Below are positions 30,406 to 39,240 of a stretch of DNA of 64,000 nucleotides, in pieces. The position numbers and the translations under genes were made by a program. The notes below the pieces were generated by a model. That model was given only the letters and a program-made list of their open reading frames with translations. It was not told the DNA's origin and did no database searches. Origin of the DNA: Xylophilus sp. Leaf220 (lineage in GTDB: Bacteria > Pseudomonadota > Gammaproteobacteria > Burkholderiales > Burkholderiaceae_C); the NCBI RefSeq assembly GCF_001421705.1, contig NZ_LMKO01000012.1, forward strand, positions 64,547 through 128,546, written 5' to 3'. Positions within the stretch are counted from its first letter, which is position 1. The number at the start of each line of letters is the position of its first letter.

Positions 30406-32226
30406 ATGACTTCTCCCGGCCCCGCCGTACCGCCTGTCGAACCCGCCGCACCAGGGCGCCGCAAGCCCGAAGAACTCCGTTCGCACCGCTGGTACGGCGC
30501 CAAGGACCTGCGCAGCTTCGGCCACCGCTCGCGCACCGCGCAGATGGGCTTCTCCCGCGACGACTACCTGGGCAAGCCGGTGATCGGCATCCTCAACACC
30601 TGGAGCGACATGAACTCCTGCCACACGCACTTCAAGCAGCGGGTGGAGGAGGTCAAGCGCGGTGTCTGGCAGGCGGGCGGTTTCCCGGTCGAGATCCCGG
30701 CGATGAGCCTGGGCGAGGCCTTCCAGAAACCGACCACCATGCTCTACCGCAACCTGCTGGCGATGGAGGCCGAGGAGCTGATCCGCTCCTACCCGGTCGA
30801 CGGCGTGGTGCTGATGGGCGGCTGCGACAAGACCACGCCCGGCCTGGTGATGGGCGCGCTGGCCAACAACCTGCCGACCATCTTCGTGCCCGCTGGCCCG
30901 ATGCTGCGCGGCGACTACAAGGGCAGCGTGCTCGGCTCCGGCTCCGACACCTGGAAGTACTGGGCCGAGCTGCGCGCCGGCAACATCACCGAAGACGACT
31001 GGCAGGAGGTGGAGGACGGCATCGCCCGCAGCCCCGGCACCTGCATGACCATGGGCACCGCCAGCACCATGACCAGCGCCACCGAGACCCTGGGCCTGAC
31101 GCTGCCGGGCGCCAGCTCGATCCCGGCGGTCGATTCGCGCCACGCGATGATGGCCACCCACACCGGCAAGCGCATCGTCGAGATGGTGTGGGAAGACCTG
31201 AAGCCGCTCGACATCCTCACGCCCGCGTCCTTCGACAACGCGGTGGTCGCGGTGCTGGGCCTGGGCGGCTCGACCAACGCCATCGTGCACCTGATCGCGA
31301 TGGCGCGGCGCGCCGGCGTGGCGCTGGACCTGGCCCGCTTCGACGCCCTGGCGCGCGGCACGCCGGTCATCGCCAACCTGCGGCCGGGCGGGAAGTACCT
31401 GATGGAGGATTTCTACTACGCCGGCGGCCTGCGGGCCTTCCTCAAGGAGATGGGCGAACTCATCGACGGCAGCCAGCGCACGGTCAACGGCTGCACGCTG
31501 GCCGAGAACATCGCCGATGCCCAGGTCTACAACACCGACGTGATCCTGCCGCGCGCCGCGCCCAAGCTCGAAAGCGGCGGCCTGGCGGTGCTCTACGGCA
31601 ACCTGGCGCCCTCGGGTGCGGTGATCAAGCCGGCCGCGATGGAGCAGCACCTGCGCCGCCACACCGGCCCGGCCGTGGTGTTCAAGGACTACAACGACAT
31701 GGCCGCGCGCATCGACGACCCGGCCTTGCCGGTCACCAAGGACAGCGTGATCGTGCTGCAGAGCGCCGGCCCGCAGGGCGCGCCGGGCATGCCCGAGTGG
31801 GGCCAGCTGCCGATCCCGCAGAAGCTCCTGAAGGAGGGCGTGCGCGACATGGTCCGCATCAGCGACGCCCGCATGAGCGGCACCAGCTACGGCGCCTGCG
31901 TGCTGCACGTCACGCCCGAATCGCATGTCGGCGGCCCGCTGGCGCTGGTGCGCGACGGCGACCTGGTGACGCTCGACGTCGATGCGCGCCGCATCGCGAT
32001 GGAAGTGAGCGACGAGGAGATCGCCCGCCGCCGCGCCGCGTGGCAGCGTCCGATCCCCAAGTTCAGCCGCGGCTACGGCGTGATGTTCCTCAAGCATGTG
32101 GAGCAGGCCGACACCGGCTGCGATTTCGACTTCCTGGCGCCGGGCTATGTCGATCCCGACACCGCCGCGGCGCTGGCGGCCGCCCACGGCACCGCAGCGG
32201 CCGACCGCGACCCCGAGATCCACTGA
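30406..32226 (+). CDS. IlvD/Edd-family sugar-acid dehydratase
   Basis: 606 residues. Three cysteines expected to bind the iron-sulfur cluster are present in [25 protein letters not shown] and [14 protein letters not shown], and the C-terminal [12 protein letters not shown] carries the conserved active-site Ser/Arg region. The family dehydrates dihydroxy acids (IlvD), 6-phosphogluconate (Edd) or aldonic acids such as arabinonate, xylonate and galactonate. The LacI regulator, Bug receptor and hydroxyacid dehydrogenase nearby favour an aldonic acid over branched-chain synthesis. The product would be a 2-keto-3-deoxy acid. The exact sugar acid is unknown. The start ATG at 30406 is downstream of a good operator. 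Confidence 0.88.
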   Translation: MTSPGPAVPPVEPAAPGRRKPEELRSHRWYGAKDLRSFGHRSRTAQMGFSRDDYLGKPVIGILNTWSDMNSCHTHFKQRVEEVKRGVWQAGGFPVEIPAMSLGEAFQKPTTMLYRNLLAMEAEELIRSYPVDGVVLMGGCDKTTPGLVMGALANNLPTIFVPAGPMLRGDYKGSVLGSGSDTWKYWAELRAGNITEDDWQEVEDGIARSPGTCMTMGTASTMTSATETLGLTLPGASSIPAVDSRHAMMATHTGKRIVEMVWEDLKPLDILTPASFDNAVVAVLGLGGSTNAIVHLIAMARRAGVALDLARFDALARGTPVIANLRPGGKYLMEDFYYAGGLRAFLKEMGELIDGSQRTVNGCTLAENIADAQVYNTDVILPRAAPKLESGGLAVLYGNLAPSGAVIKPAAMEQHLRRHTGPAVVFKDYNDMAARIDDPALPVTKDSVIVLQSAGPQGAPGMPEWGQLPIPQKLLKEGVRDMVRISDARMSGTSYGACVLHVTPESHVGGPLALVRDGDLVTLDVDARRIAMEVSDEEIARRRAAWQRPIPKFSRGYGVMFLKHVEQADTGCDFDFLAPGYVDPDTAAALAAAHGTAAADRDPEIH

Positions 32227-32303
32227 CCAGCGCGTGGCCGGCGAATGCCGGCCCGCCCGCGCGCTTTTGCTTTCCGTCCCACGATCCACACGAGAGACAT
32301 GCC

Positions 32304-33332
32304 ATGACGACGCACCGCTCCGAACCCTCGCGCACCGCCGGCCGCCGCCGTTTCCTGCAGGCCGCCGCGGCCGCCGCGGCACCCGCCGGCTTGCTGGCCG
32401 CCGGCGCCGCACGCGCGCAGGCCGACGGTCCCTGGCCCTCGCGGCCGATCACCTACGTCGTGCCCTTCACCCCGGGCGGCTCCACCGATGTCATTGGCCG
32501 CATCGTTGCGCAGAAGCTCACCGAGGCGCTGGGCCAGCCGGTGGTCGTCGACAACAAGCCCGGCGCGGCCGGCGCGGTGGGTGCCAGCTACGTGGCCAAG
32601 GCCAAACCCGACGGCTACACCCTCTTCGGCGGCACGATCAGCACCCACGCGATCAACGCCAGCCTCTATCCCCGGCTGCCCTACGACCCAATCAAGGACT
32701 TCGACCCGATCTCGCTGGTCGCCTTCCTGCCCAACGTGCTGATGGTCGACCCCAACCTGGGCGTCAACTCGGTCGCCGACCTGGTCGCGCTGCTGAAGAA
32801 GGACCCGGCCAAGCGCACCTTCGCCTCCTCCGGCCCCGGCACCTCGACCCACCTGGCGGGCGAGATGCTCGGGGACATCCTGGGGATCAAGCTGACCCAC
32901 ATCGCCTACAAGGGCACGCCGCCGGCGATGCTCGACGTGTCCTCGGGCCAGGTCACCTTCATGTTCGACCAGATGACCGCCGCGCTGCCCCTGGTGCAGG
33001 CCGGCAAGCTGAAGCTGCTGGCCGTCACCAGCGCCCGGCGAATGGCGCTGGCGCCCCAGTTGCCGACGATGGTCGAGGCCGGCGTGCCGGGGTTCGAGAT
33101 GGCCTCGTGGCAGGCCGTCTATGCGCCGCACGGCCTGCCGCCGGCCATCGGGCAGCGGCTCTCCGCCGAGATCAACAAGGCGCTGCTATTGCCCGAGGTG
33201 AAGAACAAGCTCACCGAGCAGTTCGGCATGGAGGTGGTCGCCGGATCGCCCGAGCAACTGACCGCGCTGATGCAGAAGGAAATTCCCCGCTGGGGCGCCC
33301 TGGTGAAGAAATCCGGCGCCACGGTGAGCTGA
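32304..33332 (+). CDS. Bug-family tripartite tricarboxylate transporter receptor
   Basis: 342 residues. A twin-arginine-like GRRRFLQAAAAAAAP signal ends AARAQA, so the protein is periplasmic. The Bug (Bordetella uptake gene) fold shows PITYVVPFTPGGSTDVIGR, VVVDNKPGAAGAVGASYVAK, KPDGYTLFGGT and LPTMVEAGVPGFEMASWQAV. These receptors capture carboxylic or sugar acids; many genomes carry far more receptors than TctAB membrane pairs, and none is in this window. It lies 77 bp after the dehydratase and probably supplies its substrate. Ligand unknown. Confidence 0.92.
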   Translation: MTTHRSEPSRTAGRRRFLQAAAAAAAPAGLLAAGAARAQADGPWPSRPITYVVPFTPGGSTDVIGRIVAQKLTEALGQPVVVDNKPGAAGAVGASYVAKAKPDGYTLFGGTISTHAINASLYPRLPYDPIKDFDPISLVAFLPNVLMVDPNLGVNSVADLVALLKKDPAKRTFASSGPGTSTHLAGEMLGDILGIKLTHIAYKGTPPAMLDVSSGQVTFMFDQMTAALPLVQAGKLKLLAVTSARRMALAPQLPTMVEAGVPGFEMASWQAVYAPHGLPPAIGQRLSAEINKALLLPEVKNKLTEQFGMEVVAGSPEQLTALMQKEIPRWGALVKKSGATVS

Positions 33333-33361
33333 CCATTTTTCGCAACCCCTCCATCCGATCC

Positions 33362-34105
33362 ATGACCGACTCATCCTCCGCACCCCAGGACTTCCCGGAC
33401 GCCACCCGCGCGCTGCTGCGCCAGGTCAGCGTCGCCACGCTCTGCACCCAGCTCTTCAAGCGGGGCTTTCGCAACGTCTTCCTGCAGGGCGTCGGCCGTC
33501 TGGCCCGGCCTGCCGACGGCGGCAACCTGGTCGGCCCGGCCTACACGATGCGCAACATCCCGGCGCGCGAGGACCTCGACCAGATCAGCGCCTTCGACGA
33601 CCCGAACCATCCGCAGCGCCGCGGCATCGAGAGCGTGCCCGCAGGCCATGTGCTGGTGATCGACTGCCGGGGCGAGACGCGGGTCGCCTCGGGCGGCCAG
33701 ATCCTGACCACGCGGCTCAAGGTGCGCGGCGCGGCGGGCCTGGTGTCGGACGGCCCGGTGCGCGACAGCGCCCAGATCGCGCAGATGGACTTCCCGGTGT
33801 ACTGCGCCGGCGGCAGCGCGCCTCTCAACCTGATCCACCACCATGCGATCGACCTGAACGTGCCGATCGGCTGCGGCGGCGTGCCGGTCTACCCGGGCGA
33901 CATCGTCGTCGGCGGCGACGAAGGCGTGGTGGTGGTCCCGCGCCACCTGGCCGACGAGGTGGCCCGCGACGCGGTCGAGCAGGAGAAGATGGAGGCCTTC
34001 ATCCTGGAGCGGGTGGAGGGCGGCGCCCGGCTGGCCGGCACCTACCCGCCGAACGCCGAGACGCGGGCGGCCTACGAGGTGTGGCGGCGGGAGAAGGGCG
34101 TCTGA
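33362..34105 (+). CDS. RraA-family protein (possible pyruvate-type aldolase/decarboxylase)
   Basis: 247 residues in a fold shared by the RNase E regulator RraA and HMG/CHA aldolases. DGPVRD carries the conserved Arg134-Asp135, and VPIGCGGVPVYPGDIVVGG is the family's C-terminal core. The aldolase metal-binding pattern is Asp-X20-Arg-Asp; here the first position is Gln113 (GGQILTTRLKVRG). In this operon a carbon-carbon cleavage of the 2-keto-3-deoxy acid would make sense, but the missing Asp argues for caution. A regulator of RNase E is unlikely given length and context. Confidence 0.8.
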   Translation: MTDSSSAPQDFPDATRALLRQVSVATLCTQLFKRGFRNVFLQGVGRLARPADGGNLVGPAYTMRNIPAREDLDQISAFDDPNHPQRRGIESVPAGHVLVIDCRGETRVASGGQILTTRLKVRGAAGLVSDGPVRDSAQIAQMDFPVYCAGGSAPLNLIHHHAIDLNVPIGCGGVPVYPGDIVVGGDEGVVVVPRHLADEVARDAVEQEKMEAFILERVEGGARLAGTYPPNAETRAAYEVWRREKGV

Positions 34106-34438
34106 CCGGCCGGAAGAGCCTCCGCTGCGCGCCTCGATCGGGCGGCGGCCGTAGTGTGCGGTGTTTTCGACGGCTAGTGCTCCGCCGTCCGCAACCGCTG
34201 GCGGCGATTCCTCCACGGTTCTCGGTGCCCGACTGTGTTGTTGTAATGACGCTATTGAATTGATAGCTGCTAGCCGGCGCCACACGCCGGCTACAGGCAC
34301 TTTTCCTTCAAAAATCGCCGGTGGTGCATCTATCCGGGGGTTTATCGACGCGCCGTTACGATGGTGGCCGCACGCGGAGGCCGGCGCGCATTCGGCCTCC
34401 GCTTCTTGTTCTTCACTTTCCTGTCACGCCCGATCTTC
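34106..34438. other. Intergenic region holding repeat R6
   Basis: 333 bases between the RraA-family gene and the dehydrogenase. Repeat R6 lies in the middle. The frame of the downstream gene is open back to an ATG at 34361, which would add an Arg/Phe-rich 26-residue extension; this is judged non-coding. No other gene is seen. Confidence 0.5.
34251..34293 (+). repeat. Dispersed repeat copy R6 (the clearest copy)
   Basis: Head GCTATTGAATTGATAGC (34251-34267), TGC, then stem TAGCCGGCG (34271-34279), loop CCACA, stem CGCCGGCTA (34285-34293). It is the best example of the family and can serve as its reference. Confidence 0.85.
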
Positions 34439-35383
34439 ATGAAAAACAAAGTCCTCGTCGTCAAGGGTGCACTGCTGCCCGCCCTCGAAGCCCGCCTCGT
34501 CGCGCAGTACGACACCGCGCTGCTGCCGCCCGCCGGGCCCGAGCGTGACGCGCTGCTGGCCGCGGAAGGTGCCGGCTTCGAAGGCCTGGCGACGTCGGCC
34601 CGGCTCGGTGCCGATGCGGCCCTCATCGCGGCGCTGCCGCAGCTGAAGGTGATCTCCAGCTTCGGCGTCGGCCTGGACGCGCTCGACCTGGAGGCCGCCC
34701 GTGCCCGCGGCATCGCCGTGGGCTACACGCCCGACGTGCTCAACGACTGCGTGGCCGACACCGCGTTCGCCCTGCTGATGGACGTGGCCCGCCGCATCAG
34801 CGCCGCCGACCGCTTCGTGCGGTGCGGCGACTGGCTGAAGGGCCAGTTCCCCACCGCGACCAAGGTCTCGGGCAAGCGTCTGGGCATCCTGGGCATGGGC
34901 CGTATCGGCCGGGTCATCGCCCGCCGCGCCAGCGGCTTCGACATGGAGGTGCGCTACCACAACCGCCGCGCCCTGACCGACGTGGACCACGGCTACGCCG
35001 CGTCGCTCAAGGAACTGGCCGAGTGGGCCGATTTCCTGGTCATCGCCAGCGCCGGCGGTGCCGACACCCAGGGCCTGGTCTCCGCCGAGATCCTCGACGC
35101 GCTGGGCCCCCAGGGCTACCTCATCAACATCTCGCGCGGCACCGTGGTGGACGAGGCCGCACTGGTCGATGCGCTCACCCACCGGCGCATCGCCGGCGCC
35201 GGCCTGGATGTGTTCGAGCGCGAGCCGCAGGTGCCCGCCGCCCTGGTGGCGCTGGACAACGTGGTTCTCCTGCCCCACCTGGCCAGCAACACCCAGGAAA
35301 CCCGCGCCGCGATGGCGCAGCGGGTGGAGGACAACCTGGCAGCGTTCTTCGCCGGGCGGCCGCTGGTGTCGTCGGCCCTCTAA
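34439..35383 (+). CDS. D-isomer-specific 2-hydroxyacid dehydrogenase (glyoxylate/hydroxypyruvate reductase type)
   Basis: 314 residues from MKNKVLVVKGALLP. The NAD(P)-binding loop is GILGMGRIGRVIARRA (about 148-163), the catalytic Arg is in NISRGTVVDEAAL, the Glu in DVFEREPQVP and the His in LLPHLASNTQETR. The family reduces glyoxylate, hydroxypyruvate or related 2-keto acids. An Arg just after the dinucleotide fold (HNRRAL) suggests NADPH preference. It may deal with a two- or three-carbon product of the upstream sugar-acid genes; because a 333-bp gap with R6 separates it, cotranscription is uncertain. Confidence 0.9.
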   Translation: MKNKVLVVKGALLPALEARLVAQYDTALLPPAGPERDALLAAEGAGFEGLATSARLGADAALIAALPQLKVISSFGVGLDALDLEAARARGIAVGYTPDVLNDCVADTAFALLMDVARRISAADRFVRCGDWLKGQFPTATKVSGKRLGILGMGRIGRVIARRASGFDMEVRYHNRRALTDVDHGYAASLKELAEWADFLVIASAGGADTQGLVSAEILDALGPQGYLINISRGTVVDEAALVDALTHRRIAGAGLDVFEREPQVPAALVALDNVVLLPHLASNTQETRAAMAQRVEDNLAAFFAGRPLVSSAL

Positions 35384-35448
35384 CACGGGCCGGGGCTCCT
35401 GCCGGCCGGGAGCGGCGCGGCTGAGCGCCTTGCAGCCGGCGCGCCGGG

Positions 35449-38400
35449 TCAGCCCGCCAGGCCCCGGCGGCGTGCCGCCAGCGCGAACACACCCACCAGC
35501 GCCGACAGCAGCATCACGCCCCATTCCGACAGTGTCGGCACCGAGGTCGCGTTCGGCGCGGCCGACACCGTGGTGGTCGCGGTCGAGCTGTTGTTGCCCG
35601 GCACCGCGTCGCCCGGCGCATCCACCGTCGCCGTGTTGGAGAGCGGCGATGCGCCGGTGTAGGGGTTGGCCAGCTTCAGCGTCACCGCGAAGCTGCGCGT
35701 CCCATTCACCGCCAACGGGCCGACCAGGCAGGTGACGGTGCCGCCGGCCTCGGTGCAGCCGGCACCCGAGTCGAAGGTGGTACCGGCCGGCAAGGCATCG
35801 CGCACCTGCGCACCGTCGCTGGCCAAGGGGCCGTTGTTCCGGACCAGCAGGGTATAGGCCAGGTTTCCGCCGGCGATGCCGGTGGCCGGACCGCTCTTGG
35901 TGATCTGCAGATCGGTGGCGATCTGGGCGCGGCGCGTGGTGGTCGATTCAGTGCGGTCGTTGTTGGCCGTCTGGGTTTCCACTTCATTGACCTGCACGGT
36001 CACCTTGTTGAAGCCGGTGCCGCTGGTCGAGCCGGCGGCGGTCAGCGACTCTGCCCGCATCTGGTAGGTGACGGTGGCGACGGCGCCGCTGGCGATGCCC
36101 GGGAACGAACAGGTCAGCGTGCCGGACGTGGTGCCGATGGCAGGCTCCACGCAGGTGCCTCCGTTGTCGACCGTGAGGGCACCGCGGTAGCTGAACACCG
36201 CCGACGGAGCCGATCCGGGCGCCGGGAATACATCGACCATGCGCAGGTTGGTGCCGTAGGAAGGCCCGCCGTTGCTGATCGTGACGGTGTAGGTGGTGGG
36301 CTGGCCCAGCTCGACCGGGTCGATGCTGTCCACCTTGTTCACCAGGATGTCGAGCTGCGGCGCCACCACCGCGGTGGAGGTGGTGGCCGAGTTGTTGCCG
36401 GTCTGGGTCTCCAGCGTGGCCGTGGTGACGGCGACGTTGTTGACGACGGCGTCGTAGGCGGCGCCCGTTCGGGTGCCCAGAGGGCGCACCCGGTAGGTGG
36501 CGGTGTACTGCTGCCCGTTCGGAACGTTCGCCCAGGCGCACACCAGGCTGCCGCCCACCGAATCGACCGCCGGCACGGTGGTGCAGCTGCCGCCGTTGGA
36601 GACGCTCACCAGGTTCATGAAGGCGGCGTTGGCCGGCAGGGTGTCGGTGAGACGTACCGTCTGTGCGGTTGAGGGGCCGTCGTTGCGCACCGACGCCTGG
36701 TAGGTGATCGGCGCGCCGGCCGGCACGGTGGAAGGCGTGGCCGTCTTCAGGGCCACGATGTCGACCTTGGCGGTCACGGTGCTGCTGACGCTGGAGGTGT
36801 TGTTGGTCCGGTCGGTGTCGCCCACCTGGGGCGAGTTCACTGTCGCGGTGTTGCCGCGGCTGCCGGTGTCGACGATGCTGGGCCGGACCACCACCAGCAC
36901 CGACTGGGTCGTGTTGGGGCCCATCGTGCCCAGGTTGCAGCTCAGTGCCACCGAACTGCCGTTGGTTACGTTGTTCGGGGTGCAGGCGCCCTGGCTGGGC
37001 GTGGCCGACTGGAAGCCGCCGGTGCCCACCAGGCTCGCCAGCGTGTCGCTGACGGTCACGTTGGTGGCCGCGGCGGTGCCGTTGTTGGTCACCGTCAGCC
37101 GGTACGAGAGGTTCTCCCCGGCTATCACCGTCTCGCTGCCGGCCACGACCGCCTTCTGGATCTGCAGGTCGGCCGAATCGACCACGGCCGTCGCCAGGAC
37201 GGTGGCACTGCCGCACTGGTTGCCCGGGTTGGTGGACGAGACGGGGAACGTGCCGCTGAGCGACGGGCAGTTGACCGTGTTGGTCGTCGAACCGGCCACG
37301 TCGGCCCGCGCGGCAACGATCAGGGTGGAGGTGGCGTTGGCGGCCAGTGCTCCGGTCCGCTGGCAGGTCAGGGTCTGGCCGTTCGTGTTGCAGATCCAGG
37401 TGGCGCTGGAACCCGCCGCAGGTGCGGCGACGACGGTGATGCCCGCCGGGATCGTGTCGACCACGGTGATCGTCTGGGTCGCCCCTACCGCCAACGGCCC
37501 GTCGTTGGTCACCGGCAGGGTGTAGTTGAAGGTCTGGCCGACCGCCACCGGGAAGCCGGGGCCGGTCTTGCCGACCCGGAGGTTGGCCTCGTTGGTGGAG
37601 GTGACGTTGACGGTGGAAGTGTCGTTGGCGGTGTCGGGATCGGTTTCGGGGATCGCGATGGCCGCGGTGTTGGGCACCGAGCCGAGGCCGGTGGCCGTGG
37701 CGACGAGCGTGATCGCCGGCATGTTGGTGAAGTTGCCGCCGGCGTAGGGGCCGGGCCGGGTGCAGGTGACGGTGGGGTTGCCCGGCGTGCCGGTGCAGGT
37801 CCAGCCCGGGCCGCTGGCCGATACGAAGGCCAGCGACGGGTCGAGCGTATCGGTCACCGTGATCAGGCCGCTGCCGGTCGCGCCCGGCGCCACCCCGCCG
37901 TAGAAGCGCGGCGTGAGGGTGTAGCTGACGTTGCTGTTCTGGGCAACCACGGCGGACGGGCGGGTCTTCGTGATGCCCACGTCGGAGCCGGTGGTGGACG
38001 CCACGTCGACCGTGTCCGCGTCGTTCGTGCTGTCGCCGTCGGGCATGCGGCTGCCGTCGTTCTTGAAACCGGCGACGGCGAATGCGGCGCTCACCGTGCC
38101 CGCCACGTTGGCGACGGCGGGCACCGTCAGCGGCGCGGTGCTCGTGCCGTTGGCCAGGCCGCCGGCGCGGGTGCAGGTCAGGCTGCCCGAACTGCGGGGA
38201 TAGGCGCCTGCCGGCACCGGAACGCACGACCACCCGGTCCCGCTGGGTGCCGCGGTGATCGAGGCGCCGCTCGGCACCGCGAAGCTGATGGTCTGCGAAC
38301 CGTCGGAGGGCAGCGCATCGGGACCGTTGTTGGTCGCGACGAGCCGGTAGGTGAAGTTCTGGCCGGCCGTCACGTTGGCGGCCGAGGCGGTCGCGGCGAT

Positions 38401-38922
38401 CGCCAGGTCGGCTGCGGCCACCACGGTGGTGGTGTTGAGACAGCTGCCGCTGCCGGTACAGGTGGCGTTGGTGCGGTCGTTGTTGGTGGCGTTGGGGTCG
38501 GGCGTGGTGCTGGTGGCGCCCGCCGTGTTGGTGTAGACGCCCGCGGTGGGCAGTCGGACCCGGATGGCCACCGTCACGAAACTCGTCACCGGCGAGGTGA
38601 AGGGCAGGTCGCCCAGCGTGGCGCAGGTGACCTGGCCGTTGTTCTGGCTGCATGTGCCGACCGAGGGCACCGCGCTGACGAAGGTCGCTCCTGGCGGGAT
38701 CGTGTCGGTCAGCGTGATGCCTGTCGCGGTGTTCGGCCCGTTGTTGTCGATCCGCAGCGTGTAGGTGAAGATTCCACCGGCCGGACCGGGATCGGGACTG
38801 TCGGAATGGTTGAGCACCAGATCCGCAGACTGCGCCTGCGCCGTGGCGGCACCGACGAGGCAGGTGGCTGCAAATACGGCTTTCAGGCACACCCGTGCCA
38901 GCCGCGAAACGCGTGACGTCAT
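35449..38922 (-). CDS. Large DUF11-repeat surface protein with IPTL-CTERM sorting signal
   Basis: 1,157 residues from the ATG at 38922, preceded by GGGGAAG six bases upstream; the frame is open further but this site and the signal peptide (MTSRVSRLARVCLKAVF, cleaved near AQAQS) decide the start. About eight DUF11-type beta-sandwich repeats of 110-140 residues follow, each opening with a form of FTYTLRIDNNGPNTATGI and TDTIPPGATF. The C-terminus is VPTLSEWG, a hydrophobic helix and RRRGLAG, the IPTL-CTERM signal. The protein is probably exported, processed and placed on the cell surface or released; an adhesive or matrix role is inferred. Few Lys and many Thr/Asn/Ser fit an extracellular protein. 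Confidence 0.9.
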   Translation of the reverse strand: MTSRVSRLARVCLKAVFAATCLVGAATAQAQSADLVLNHSDSPDPGPAGGIFTYTLRIDNNGPNTATGITLTDTIPPGATFVSAVPSVGTCSQNNGQVTCATLGDLPFTSPVTSFVTVAIRVRLPTAGVYTNTAGATSTTPDPNATNNDRTNATCTGSGSCLNTTTVVAAADLAIAATASAANVTAGQNFTYRLVATNNGPDALPSDGSQTISFAVPSGASITAAPSGTGWSCVPVPAGAYPRSSGSLTCTRAGGLANGTSTAPLTVPAVANVAGTVSAAFAVAGFKNDGSRMPDGDSTNDADTVDVASTTGSDVGITKTRPSAVVAQNSNVSYTLTPRFYGGVAPGATGSGLITVTDTLDPSLAFVSASGPGWTCTGTPGNPTVTCTRPGPYAGGNFTNMPAITLVATATGLGSVPNTAAIAIPETDPDTANDTSTVNVTSTNEANLRVGKTGPGFPVAVGQTFNYTLPVTNDGPLAVGATQTITVVDTIPAGITVVAAPAAGSSATWICNTNGQTLTCQRTGALAANATSTLIVAARADVAGSTTNTVNCPSLSGTFPVSSTNPGNQCGSATVLATAVVDSADLQIQKAVVAGSETVIAGENLSYRLTVTNNGTAAATNVTVSDTLASLVGTGGFQSATPSQGACTPNNVTNGSSVALSCNLGTMGPNTTQSVLVVVRPSIVDTGSRGNTATVNSPQVGDTDRTNNTSSVSSTVTAKVDIVALKTATPSTVPAGAPITYQASVRNDGPSTAQTVRLTDTLPANAAFMNLVSVSNGGSCTTVPAVDSVGGSLVCAWANVPNGQQYTATYRVRPLGTRTGAAYDAVVNNVAVTTATLETQTGNNSATTSTAVVAPQLDILVNKVDSIDPVELGQPTTYTVTISNGGPSYGTNLRMVDVFPAPGSAPSAVFSYRGALTVDNGGTCVEPAIGTTSGTLTCSFPGIASGAVATVTYQMRAESLTAAGSTSGTGFNKVTVQVNEVETQTANNDRTESTTTRRAQIATDLQITKSGPATGIAGGNLAYTLLVRNNGPLASDGAQVRDALPAGTTFDSGAGCTEAGGTVTCLVGPLAVNGTRSFAVTLKLANPYTGASPLSNTATVDAPGDAVPGNNSSTATTTVSAAPNATSVPTLSEWGVMLLSALVGVFALAARRRGLAG

Positions 38923-39240
38923 CGACTTCCCCGTTACCTGTCCAGTCGGCAGGGGAAACGTCCCACGCATCGATTCTGCAATTAAGCACTGGTCAAACTC
39001 GGGAAATATTAGCATCTGTAACTAATATTTACCCGTTAAGTTATAAATAAATCCGGAATAAACACCATCTTAATATATGGCCGGGTTAAATTATTTCGTC
39101 TATACAATGCGGGCGAATCCGGATCGCGGTGATCCGGTCTCGCGCGTGCCGTGAGCCTGGGTTGGTAAGTTCGGCTTGCGATGCAACGCGCGTGGCATGG
39201 TGCCGACGCCGACACCTCCGTCTCCCATCATGGGCGAGGC
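38923..39240. other. AT-rich divergent spacer between two surface-protein genes
   Basis: This 318-base gap contains the most AT-rich stretch noted in the window (about 39000-39110). It includes a perfect 9-bp inverted repeat (39004-39030) and a TATACAAT box at 39101-39108 that could be a -10 for the plus-strand gene. No gene is seen in the spacer. Confidence 0.5.
39004..39030. promoter_or_regulatory. 9-bp perfect inverted repeat in the AT-rich divergent promoter
   Basis: AAATATTAG (39004-39012) and CTAATATTT (39022-39030), nine-base spacer; GGG before and ACCC after extend the symmetry. It lies 82 bases upstream of the IPTL-CTERM gene start and could bind a dimeric regulator of either gene. 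Confidence 0.45.

Noticed and set aside
29083-32412. 1,109-residue minus-strand frame over the LacI/dehydratase operon
   Set aside because: Antisense shadow of recognised plus-strand genes, with no motif or ribosome site.
34361-34438. N-terminal extension of the 2-hydroxyacid dehydrogenase
   Set aside because: The extension is Arg/Phe-rich and unlike the family; the ATG at 34439 gives the normal N-terminus.
35984-38989. 1,001-residue frame in another phase of the IPTL-CTERM gene
   Set aside because: Reads as QQR/HRH low-complexity repeats produced by out-of-frame translation of the repeated DUF11 DNA; the in-frame product has a signal peptide and sorting signal.
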